DNA from: Ettlia oleoabundans
Lineage: Eukaryota > Chlorophyta > Chlorophyceae > Chlamydomonadales
Direction: 5' to 3'
NCBI GenBank assembly: GCA_019693395.1
Contig: JAAMXP010001936.1
Location: 1 to 27,814 of the forward strand
Length of the DNA: 27,814 nt
Shown here: positions 20,051 to 27,814 of the stretch, piece by piece
Numbering within the stretch: position 1 is the first letter of the stretch
Layout: each line of letters begins with the position of its first letter
Notes under the pieces: generated by a model
What the model saw: only the letters and a program-made list of their open reading frames with translations
What the model was told of the DNA's origin: nothing
Database searches by the model: none
Translations under genes and position numbers: made by a program

Positions 20051-21553
20051 CACAGTCTTACCGCCTACCTAAACTAATCAGCAACTGTCATTCTGGTCAC
20101 AGGTACCATATCTCCAAGCTGCCTGTAAATCAATGAGAGGAAAGCTGTGTCACAGCAGGGCATGAGGTAGTGCAAAGGGAGGTGCAGAGCAATTGCTGCC
20201 GGGACGGTTTTGGGGGGCAGCTGCGTGCACTTCGCTCGCCAACCAGCAATACCGGCATGCTGGGCTGCATGTCACCCAACGCATCTCACAGCTGGTCAGG
20301 CATCTGTGGGACGCAGGGGCGCAGGACTGTATCCTAAGTCCAGCTTGACCCCTGGTATTCAGACAACAGCTAGCGGTGCTGTGGTGGCGGCCGGTGCTGT
20401 GGCCCCCAACTGGCAGGCCAATGTCCGCTCTGCGGTGCAAGGGCGGCGCGGCTGGTGAGGATGAGGGCGCATTGCTGGCGAACCGAAACGAGAGCGGGCG
20501 GCGCTAAATGGGCTCGTTGGGGCCCGGCCCACCTCACCGCCTTGCCGGTCCGCTTTGCAGGCTCGATCAACTTGAGTAAGCAGTCATTGAACGTATTAAT
20601 GCTTGTTTCTGCTTGTTACAACTTGGCCGAGCCCAAGCTCAACTCATGGCAGGCATCGGTGTCCGGCTTTCGTCAGCGAACAGCGCCCGGTGTGCTGAAA
20701 ACTCGGTGCAAAGTAACGAACACGCCAATTCAGCAAGTTCTGGCGTTCTGAGTCCGTACTTCCGTAATCCCCTGCACCTGGTATTGCGGAGATAGCATGG
20801 AAATCGCGGCACTTGAAGCAAATTTGAAGTGGCAATGTGACACTGGACAGCAGTTTCCCAATGAAACATGGGTTGTCGTGGGCCAGTATCGGCAGATGCA
20901 GGCCTTGACGTCTCCAGCTGGTGGCCAGGGCCGTGCCGCCAACGGGTCTCTCCCCGCAACCTGCTTCATAGTGAATCACACTCGATTACCAGTTGAACAG
21001 CAGCCCTTCACTACGTAAGCATCTCCATACCAATATTTCCGTTCAAATATCAATGAAGCGCCGCCCATCAGAGTGCCTCGGCATACAACGAAGAACACCC
21101 TGGGTGCACCGGTGCAGCCAGCTGCTGGCAGAAGCGGCATGAAGCGTCACTCCCCTGAGTTGCAGGAAGTGATATATGCATAGAACTTGGGACAGTCCAT
21201 CCCAAAATTGGGAGCGCTCCGCCATCAAAGCCGGCTGCTCCTCTCGGTAGGGCAGCAGAGGAAGTTTTGGTTTCTGACGACGCTGAGCACGCTGGGACAG
21301 GCTGCTGCCACCCACTCTGGCACGCCAATCAACCGATGGATTCTTGGCGCATTGTGCACTTGAATTTTCGTGTATAATTTTGGTAAGACTAAAGACCCGG
21401 CACACCCGCCTACCTTCGCTGGTCGCTCGGCCAACGCGACGCCGGACGCTCCCCCGTTGTAGCGATTCCGATTGTCTGCGGGACAGCAGGGCGTAAGTAG
21501 GGCCATTTGTCACAAGCGTTGACAGACCGCGGTGAAGCTGCTCCGCGGGCGCC
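20051..21553. other. Divergent intergenic region, possible unresolved 5' exons
   Basis: This lies between the Q-rich gene (-) and the FkbM methyltransferase (+) and should contain both promoters. Two weak reading frames were seen: 20797-21018 (+, 73 codons, ATG start) and 21043-21555 (-, 170 codons from an ATG overlapping the methyltransferase start in a shared CATG). Neither shows a recognisable family or supporting splice context. Upstream exons of the Q-rich gene may lie here, but I could not define them. Confidence 0.4.
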
Positions 21554-23007
21554 ATGTCTGTGCGTGCCCCCGCCAGTTGTGCTGGTTCCGCCAGCAACGC
21601 TTCAGCACCTGCATCCCAGACTGCACGCCTCCCTAATGGACTGCTCTTGCGTTGCGTCAGCAAGAGGGACGTGCCATTCCTGTATCAGGAGATCTACGAG
21701 CGGCGATGCTACCTGCGCCATGGCATACAGCTACCACCAGGCGGCACCGTGATCGACTGCGGCTCAAACATTGGCCTGCTGAGCATGCTGGCAGCAGAAG
21801 AGCTGGGGCCAGAGGTGAGGAAAGCAGCGGCTTGAAATATGCTGCATGCAGCCCTGCAGTGGCCTAAGCAGCCGACTGAGTGCCATGCACGTATGCCCAC
21901 TCCCTCCCAAATCATTTACCAGGCATAATGCCAGCCTTTGCTATGGGTTACTCTCTTCCCTGGAGTAGGCCTGTGTTTTACATTCCTGCTACCAACCCTC
22001 CATCTTGTGCAGGGTCTGGTGATAGCCTGCGAGCCGATGCCTCGCACCTTTGACTGCCTGGAGCATAACGCCGCAACGCACCGGCGCTGGTGGCAGCAGG
22101 AGGGGCAGCAGCGCAGCAGCGCACATGATATGCAACTAGCGAAGCAGCAAGTGCGGCAACTGGTGCTAGCAGGAGCGGCAATTGGGGAGCCAGCGGCTGA
22201 AGGGGGCCGGCAGCAGCTTTCTTCTGCTCGGGAGGAGCCGTTGGAGGTCTCGGCTGGAAGCGCAGGCCTGGGGCGCATCATAGCTTTGAACGTGGGCGTG
22301 GGCAGCGGGCAGCAGCCATACGCAGAGTTTATTTTCTACCCACGAGCTGCCGGCTGGAGCAGCATGCGCCCAGCAGAGGGGGAAGTAGCGGCGGACATGG
22401 GAGCTTTCTTAGAGCAGGCCCTAAGCTCTCAAGAGGCGGCTGCTGCAGCAGGAATAGACCCCACCACTGCCGCCATCGGCCGCTGGCTGCGGTGCTACGC
22501 GCCACGGTGGCTGTACACTGCTGTGTGGCGCGGCGCCGTTGCGCATATGCTGGGCGGCGCGCAGCACGTCCGCAGCCCGCTGCTCAGCGTATCGCAGCTG
22601 ATCAGTCGGTACCGCCTGGAAGTTGTGGATCTACTGAAAGTGGACTGCGAGCGAGCTGAGCTGGAGGTACTGCAGGGTGTAGAGGGTGAGTGGCATGACC
22701 TCAGGCTCTTAACAACAAAGCCAAGGCATAAACGCTTGACCAAGTGATCCCACACGGTTGCAGTGGCATGCTCCGCAGCCATTGGTAATTGTTGGCCCCA
22801 CCCCGTCACCTGCCTGGCCCTGCCGCCCTCATCCCCGCAGACTGCCACTGGCCGCTGGTGCGGCAGGCAGCGCTGGAGGTGCATGCTGCTGACCTGGAGG
22901 AGGTACTGCAGCTACTGCGGCACCGGGCTGGGTTCAGTACCATCGTAGTGGAGCAGGAAGCAGCACTGGCGGGAACCTCGCTGCATGCAGTCTACTGCCG
23001 GAGATAA
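21554..23007 (+). CDS. FkbM-family SAM-dependent methyltransferase
   Basis: FkbM-type enzymes transfer a methyl group from S-adenosylmethionine, usually to hydroxyl groups of sugars, polyketides or other small molecules; the substrate here cannot be inferred. Three exons join in phase: 21554-21814, 22013-22685, 22841-23007 (366 residues). SAM motif I is VIDCGSNIG (about 66-74), followed by GLVIACEPMP with acidic E94 and N-terminal FDCLEHN. The central FkbM signature is LNVGVGSG followed by AEFIFYPRAAGWSSM. The C-terminal hallmark is DLLKVDCERAELEVLQGVED, then CHWPLVRQ and LEVH. Compared with compact bacterial members there are extra segments after EHN (about 110-170) and between WSSM and the LLKVD motif. 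The ATG at 21554 gives a short Ser/Ala-rich leader before the fold; an organelle transit peptide is possible but not clear. No biosynthetic cluster partners lie nearby. Confidence 0.92.
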
Positions 23008-23680
23008 GACCGCCAGTCCAAGTGTCACGGGAGAACCAGGAGGAACACTGGTGGAGCTGGGAAGAGCAGCCTGCCACAAGCGCACCACCGCCTGCCCACT
23101 TCCCATTCCAGCATAACAGAAGGGTTTGCACTGTGTCCTTGACTGAGGCATGGCCGCAATAGTGCATCGTCCCCCTGTTTCACACCCACCCACCCACCCT
23201 GGCATTGACCGTTGCATCAAAACTTGGAATAATGCAAAACGCTCATTTACAGCTCTGTATTTTTATGCAACTCTTGCCAAAATACAGCAGGCTGCGTACT
23301 CATGTGTTGGGCAAAAGAAGACCGATAAAGACACGACCCAAGGGAAAGGCTAAATTGAGCTGCTGTGAACAGAGGACGGGTGGTAGTAGCACTGATGCAG
23401 GGCAGAGCACGCCCCGATGGGGTAAAGCTTCACTGCTGCCTTACTGAACAGCCCGCCAGCAGCCCCAAGCGTCCACTTCAGGGTGCTGGTTTAGCTTTAA
23501 TTAAAACCTGATGGCAGGCCCGTTCTCCTGCCGCTCCCTGCCCAGGCTTTCATCCACTCCACTGCCTGCCAGCAATCCAAGCAATCCTGCCATGGCTGAA
23601 GGAGCCAAGTGCTGCAGCCCTTCTAGGCTGCTAGATTGCCTGCCGTCGCCACGCCGTCAATAAAGGAGTAAATCCTGATC
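23008..23680. other. Convergent intergenic region
   Basis: 3' UTRs of the methyltransferase (+) and the twin-CX9C gene (-) converge here. A minus-strand TGTAA at 23251-23247 fits the end of the latter. No plus-strand TGTAA was found close to the methyltransferase stop. No coding or RNA-gene signal was seen. Confidence 0.5.
23247..23251 (-). promoter_or_regulatory. TGTAA polyadenylation signal (minus strand)
   Basis: The plus strand reads TTACA, so the minus strand reads TGTAA, 430 bases beyond the stop codon of the CHCHD2/10-like gene. The distance is within the usual range for algal 3' UTRs. Confidence 0.55.
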
Positions 23681-24858
23681 CTACTGCAATGCGCGGCGGC
23701 AGGCCTGCATGCGGTCAAAGAACTCCTGGCATGCGCCCATGTCGCCGCTTGACCAGCTCATGCAGTCGGCAAACGACTTGGCCTGGTCTGCGCACGGCTG
23801 CTGCTCCCGCACGATTTCCTGCAGGGAGCAACGGGAGGCAGAGAACAAGGAAAAGTTTGAATCTCAAGGTTTGAGGGGTGAACGGAGAGGTGATGGCAGC
23901 TCCTGGCGCTGAATGCCAGGTTTGCATTCAGGCAATCTTCAATGATAAGATAACATGCAAACATCCAGAGGAAGGCAGCAACTCTATATGAGCGCCGTAA
24001 TCAAGAGGTTGGATGCCAGGTGGGCGCGAACTGCGGTTCGCACCTGCGCTGCCTCTGTGGCTGCTGCGGGCTCGGGGTGGCGACTGCCCAGTACGCTATC
24101 CACTGCAGCAAAAGGAGGAGATCGAGACAAGACTTCATCAACTTTGCGCCAGCACTGCCAATTTGTCCAAGCACCCATAAGACACCTGAGCCCGGCATGC
24201 AGCGCAAACACCTGCGCAACAGCCCTCCCCTCCCCACCCAACTCTTTATTCCTCTACAGCAAGTGACTGATCCTCACCTGCGCGATGTGCTAGTGCGCTG
24301 CCAGTACCCAGCGCCATACCCTGTGCCACGGTGCCCGCCAAGCCGGCCATCATGCCGCCGCCTCCAGACTGCGGCATTGACGGCGGAGGCGGGGCTGCAC
24401 AACAGGCGGGCAAAGCAGGCGAATGCGTGAGAAGGCACCTGTTGGTGCGTAGAGCATTTGTCTTCCAGGTGTTTACAGGGCTGAAGGAGGGCACAGGCAG
24501 CCTTGGGCAGCACGACACAGGGCAACCCGAGTTAGAGTGGCACCCTCTAGCGCCTTCCCGCTGGGAAGCTCGGTTCGGGCCTGTCCACGCGCGTGCGCTG
24601 CCTCACTGCCCTCGTTAACTCACCGTGGTGCGGCATAGGCGGCGGTGGGGACTGAGGGGGCGTGTGGTGTGCCTGGGTGCGGTAGCCCTGCGACTGGCTG
24701 TGGCTAGAGGCTGAGGGCGCCGGCCGGGGAGCCGGGCGAGGGGCTGCAGGTTGAAAGGGAGGCGCAGGGTCGGGTGAGAGCTGGAACGTGCCGCGTGCGA
24801 GGCCAGCGGCTGCATAGGCCGCGGCAAACCTACCTGAACGGCTCCTGGAACGCGGCAT
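23681..24858 (-). CDS. CHCHD2/CHCHD10-type twin-CX9C mitochondrial protein
   Basis: This family (human CHCHD2/CHCHD10, yeast Mix17) consists of small intermembrane-space proteins, oxidatively folded by the Mia40 pathway and linked to cristae and respiratory-chain maintenance. Exons in transcription order, phase-matched: 24858-24624, 24394-24278, 24102-24044, 23818-23681 (182 residues). The start MPRSRSRSG is typical of the family. It is followed by a Pro/Ser/Gln-rich region and a Gly/Ala-rich hydrophobic helix (GGGGMMAGLAGTVAQGMALG, then TGSALAHRAVDSVLGS). The CHCH domain has C146-x9-C156 and C167-x9-C177 (CADQAKSFADC and CQEFFDRMQAC). Exon 1 contains a 90-nt segment (24833-24744) with good GT and AG ends that keeps the frame whether retained or removed; splicing it out would give 152 residues. 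The gene is head-to-head with the ATP synthase epsilon gene. Confidence 0.93.
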
Positions 24859-25142
24859 ATTGCTTGGCGAGGCGCGATGCGGTCAGACCAGCGAACAAAG
24901 ATGACAAAGAGCGCCTGGGGTGCCCAGAAAGCAGCTCGATGCGCTCGGAGTCCGTGGAAAGAAGCCGGTGAAGAAACCCAAGCGGGCACCGATGCTTCCC
25001 TTGCTGCCCCACTCCCATCAGCCGCGATCGTCAGCATTGCAGCCAGCCGCCGAGCCAGAGGGTTGCAGCACCGAGTCGCCGGCAGGGGGCCCTTGCGTGG
25101 CTTGAGAGCTGGGGCGCGGCTCTGTAGCAAACAGCAGAATCC
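24859..25142. promoter_or_regulatory. Candidate bidirectional promoter between two mitochondrial-protein genes
   Basis: The start codons of the CHCHD2/10-like gene (24858, minus) and the ATP synthase epsilon gene (25143, plus) are separated by 284 bases. This must contain both 5' leaders and both core promoters. No TATA-like element is visible. Shared regulation is inferred from the arrangement and from the common destination of the products. Confidence 0.6.
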
Positions 25143-25914
25143 ATGTCGTCCTCAGCAGCAGCCTCCGCCTGTGAGCCCTGCCGCCGCGATGCTACTTTGT
25201 GCTCCCAAGCGAACGTTTTGTGCTGCCCGCCCCTTCATTCGCGCACTTATCACCTAATCCCGCCACGCCACGTTTGCCGTCTGCGGGTTGGCCCTGTCGG
25301 GCCGCAGGCCAGCTGCGGCGGTGGCGGTAGGCCACCGTACGCAATCCAGCACGCTCCACACGTCCTGACCCAGCATCCACAGGAAGTCCTTAGACATATA
25401 CCTTCCCTGATTTCATTTCTACGCAGACTGGCGTGTGGCGGGGATGACGTATCTCAAGTACGCCAACTTGTGCGCGGACATGGTGCGTGCGGCGCTGAAA
25501 GAGCCAGTGAAGGCCAAGGCCAAGACCCGGGAGGTCATCTACTTCCGCCAAAGCCTCTGGAAGGACGGCGTGCCGCAGAAGCAGGGTGAGGTTGGCACGA
25601 TCTTGTATGTCAGTACCAGTTAGTTGGCCACACATGCCAGGCTTGCGGTGGTGGCGGTGATAGCGGCAGTGGTGAGGAGCAACGTGCTGTGGGGTGGTGC
25701 ACGGCTGCCATCGGGGCTGCTGGAACGGTGGGAGCGTGCAGCACGGACGCAGCTGGGGGCAGTCGTGGGTGGACCGCTGGAGGCGCATCGTTATGCACCC
25801 TTGAAAGCTTTGGCACCTGATCACAGCTTGGCTGCGCCTCTTGCCCTGGCACCCTTGCCTGCTGCTGCAGTGATCACTGACACAACGGAAGGCACAGCAG
25901 GCAAACTATCATGA
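25143..25914 (+). CDS. ATP15: Mitochondrial F1Fo ATP synthase epsilon subunit
   Basis: The smallest subunit of the F1 central stalk, needed to stabilise the gamma/delta rotor; it is encoded in the nucleus and imported into the mitochondrial matrix. Three phase-matched exons, 25143-25170, 25427-25585 and 25871-25914, give 76 residues, the usual size for the plant/algal protein. After a short MSSSAAASA start, the sequence has the family core: [46 protein letters not shown]. The Tyr at the first junction is formed by T plus AC across the intron, giving the conserved aromatic-Trp-Arg-x-Ala-Gly-Met-Thr-Tyr pattern. The last exon supplies [14 protein letters not shown]. Without the second splice the frame would end after [12 protein letters not shown], which lacks family character. 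The 28-nt first exon is too short for ordinary ORF searches. Confidence 0.95.
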
Positions 25915-26588
25915 GGCGGCTGCAGCCGCCAATGAATAGCGCATGGCTGATGGCACTGAGGGGCCGCCTGCAGCCTGCACAACAGGATTGGCCCCGCAGC
26001 ATGTGCAGAGCGTTTTTAACCCGCCAGCCTGCCAGCCATGCATTAGGCCACGGCAAAGTGTGGTTTCAGCGGCAGGCACAACCAGGGCCGAAACCCTGTG
26101 CTGTTGTTGATTGCCCATCGCTGTGCTCAAGCATCTACACCCGCTTTCTAACAGCTGCCTGCCGCTTGTCGCCTGTTTTCTCCCCTTTTTGCTTTTGTTA
26201 CCCTTCTGCTCTTTGGCTCCCTGTCTGTTTGATCAACACTGACTCTGCACCCCTTCTCAATGTGAAACGCTGCTGCTGCATCATTGCGGCTGTAGCATCT
26301 GTAACTTGTTGTTCTTCAACAAGACACTTTTCCAAAGGTGTTTGCGACATCAATTATGCATGCCTGGCAAACTTGTGGGTCTGCAACACTTATCACTCGG
26401 TCCACGGCGGCAGCTGTACCTGGTTCACAGCATGTAGCTCCTACTCTTTCAACATAATTTTCGCAACCACGCAGGGGCTCGCTACCTTATCTTATGAAGC
26501 CCCTGCTGCTCCCTGAGCAGCACGTTGGTGAAAGCATCTAGCTGGCGAGCCTGCAACCACATTGTGGCAGCAGCCATGCAGCCTTGGC
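25915..26588. other. 3' UTR and convergent intergenic region
   Basis: This begins with the 3' UTR of the ATP synthase epsilon gene, up to TGTAA at 26300-26304. The plus-strand frame open over 25911-26516 is Cys/Ser/Leu-rich, without similarity, and crosses the polyadenylation signal, so it is judged non-coding. Confidence 0.5.
26300..26304 (+). promoter_or_regulatory. TGTAA polyadenylation signal
   Basis: TGTAA lies 386 bases after the stop codon of the ATP synthase epsilon gene and fits its mRNA 3' end. Confidence 0.55.
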
Positions 26589-27727
26589 TCAAAAGTCGCA
26601 CGGTTGCTGGGGCCAGCGCCTTCCAGGGTGGAAGGCCCGGCAGGCAGCAGGCTTGCAACATGGGGATTGACGCGAATGCAACGCAGGGCGGGACGCATGC
26701 CAACAGGGGGCCATGTCGATGAAAAATTGGTGCATGGTTTGGCACCACAGCTTGGTGCGTGTCAGGCGGGCAAAGCGGTAGTCATTGCATGTATGTGTCG
26801 CAGTAGGTGTGGTGCAGCACAGCCCAGCATGCAGTACAGGTGCGGTACGCCTGAAGTGTGTGCGGCACAGGCAGGCGCGCACCGGGTGCAAGTTGGGGAA
26901 CCAGTGTGTGCAGGGCCAGGAGGCGGCCGCTGGGATGAGGGAGCTGCGCAGCACAAGGATGGCATCGGCGTCAGACTGTACCGCCTGCGTCACCGCGTCA
27001 GCCTGCAAACGAGGCAGCAGGGTTGAACAGTTGTGTGGAGCGAAGTGAACAGCTGCTGAAAACAGCTGCGGTTGCATAGCCTACTACTAGGTGTATATCC
27101 CAAGAAATACTGTGTACATCTTACAACTTGCAAGCAAGAAGACCAAACAAGAAGGTCGAACTGATTAGCACTATACTCAAAGGCAGCTCCTACTTATAAC
27201 TAGCGACGGTGCCGCGATGTCACCGCACAGCAGGAGCTCCTAGTATGAGTCCCCCNNCCCCCCCTCGCGCCCCCTGTTTGTGTTGACTCAGCACAGGCTG
27301 GACTCAAGAACTGTTCTACACGGGTCCGGAAACAGTGCTTACGCCCTGGTACAGTACGAAGAAACCCGTGCAATGATCAGTGGCGCATATGGCCCTAAAC
27401 AACAACTCTATCGAACAACCCCATAGTCCAAGGGATCAGACCCCGCATGTGTCAGACCGCATGTCTGTAACCAACCAACCACCAGCACCTGCTCACCGAG
27501 TGGAAGGACCTGAAGCGCAAGTGCTCCCCCTCCAGGTTGACCACCAGTACCGCAGTACCGTGTGCCTGCTCAGACGCCAGCTCATCCCGCAGGCAGGGCA
27601 CCTCCACGATGCGCTCACGCGTCCAGGCTGGCGCTGACGGGGCGGCGCCCTGGGGCCCTAGCGCACTGGCGGGCTGCAGCAGAGGAAGGAGGGCAGTGGA
27701 GTCCTGAGAGCGCGGGTACTTGTTCAA
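26589..27727 (-). CDS. Fragmentary coding signal of an unrecognised gene (3' part)
   Basis: A minus-strand segment ending at 27497 encodes an alternating hydrophobic pattern (RERIVEVPCLRDELASEQAH, then GTAVLVVNLEGEHLRFRSFH). It ends at a GTGAGC donor in phase 0. A phase-0 acceptor before 27002 leads into ADAVTQAVQSDADAILVLRS, which looks like a natural continuation; the frame then runs to a stop at 26589 with decreasing coding character, so further splicing is likely (for example a GTG donor near 26883). Alternatively the gene simply ends at the stop at 27452, with minus-strand TGTAA at 27125-27121 as its polyadenylation signal. The 5' acceptor may be at 27703 or 27673. The gene should start beyond the right edge. 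I recognise no family. Confidence 0.3.
27256..27257. other. Two undetermined bases in a C homopolymer
   Basis: Two N bases interrupt a run of C at about 27252-27264. This marks a sequencing or assembly uncertainty, so the run length, and possibly more sequence, is unreliable here. It falls in the putative intron or 3' UTR of the gene at the right edge. Confidence 0.95.
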
Positions 27728-27814
27728 GGAAGAAAGTAGCGAGCCGAGTGTGTTATCCTGAGTTTGTTAAAAAAGACGAATCGGACAAAGGTGCCACGGG
27801 CTTTGTTGATTGTA

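Noticed and set aside
20797..21018. 73-codon plus-strand ORF starting with ATG (MEIAALEANLKWQCDTGQQF)
   Set aside because: The composition is plausible, but there is no family similarity, no splice partner and no nearby TGTAA. Kept only as a note in the intergenic entry.
24877..25257. Plus-strand ORFs over the CHCHD/ATP-synthase intergenic region
   Set aside because: They overlap the first exon and intron of the clearly identified epsilon-subunit gene in another frame and show only basic/Ala-rich composition.
25911..26516. 201-codon plus-strand ORF downstream of the ATP synthase epsilon gene
   Set aside because: It is Cys/Ser/Leu-rich without recognisable motifs and crosses the likely polyadenylation site at 26300.
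836..27100. P1BS-like sites (GNATATNC), including GCATATGC, as targets of the local PHR1/PSR1-like factors
   Set aside because: About the expected number of GNATATNC sites occurs in the window, mainly in introns or coding exons, and none was found in the promoters of the two MYB-CC genes or the Q-rich gene.
1..27814. Mobile elements, CRISPR arrays, viral genes or bacterial operons
   Set aside because: No transposase, reverse transcriptase, integrase, terminal repeats, regularly spaced repeats or Shine-Dalgarno-led gene strings were seen on either strand.

Overview
The window looks like nuclear DNA of a chlorophyte (green) alga. It is GC-rich and packed with short introns (roughly 100-500 nt) whose 3' ends are usually TGCAG. 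Most plus-strand and several minus-strand genes are followed by TGTAA, the usual green-algal polyadenylation signal. Two genes encode MYB-CC factors of the plant/algal PHR1/PSR1 type. A chlorophycean such as a Scenedesmaceae member would fit, but the species cannot be settled from sequence alone. No rRNA, tRNA, CRISPR array, phage, transposon or prokaryotic operon was seen. I assembled the gene models by hand from splice signals and matching intron phases, so the exon boundaries are predictions.

Layout, left to right. (1) 152-4135 (+): 3' part of a gene for a coiled-coil protein built from about a dozen very short exons. (2) 4577-7808 (+): a PDCD2/Tsr4-type ribosome-biogenesis chaperone with a polyglutamine insert. 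(3) 9343-12658 (-) and (4) 13822-16684 (-): two tandem paralogous MYB-CC (GARP, PHR1/PSR1-like) transcription factors with the same exon architecture. (5) 18215-20050 (-): a glutamine/alanine-rich protein of unknown function with a distinctive aromatic/acidic C-terminus. (6) 21554-23007 (+): an FkbM-family SAM methyltransferase. (7) 23681-24858 (-): a twin-CX9C CHCHD2/CHCHD10-type mitochondrial protein, divergently paired across about 284 bp with (8) 25143-25914 (+): the mitochondrial F1 ATP synthase epsilon subunit. (9) 26589-27727 (-): fragmentary coding signal of an unrecognised gene that probably starts outside the window.

The genes do not form one pathway. The meaningful groupings are the tandem MYB-CC pair, which probably arose by duplication and may share phosphate or nutrient-stress regulation, and the head-to-head pair of nuclear genes for mitochondrial proteins. 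The most unusual property of the window is the number of introns whose 5' splice site must be GC rather than GT: about seven of the 37 or so modelled. One of these is conserved at the same position in both MYB-CC paralogs. I found no evidence of a wholly new multi-gene system; the window is mostly ordinary algal gene space with several points worth checking.
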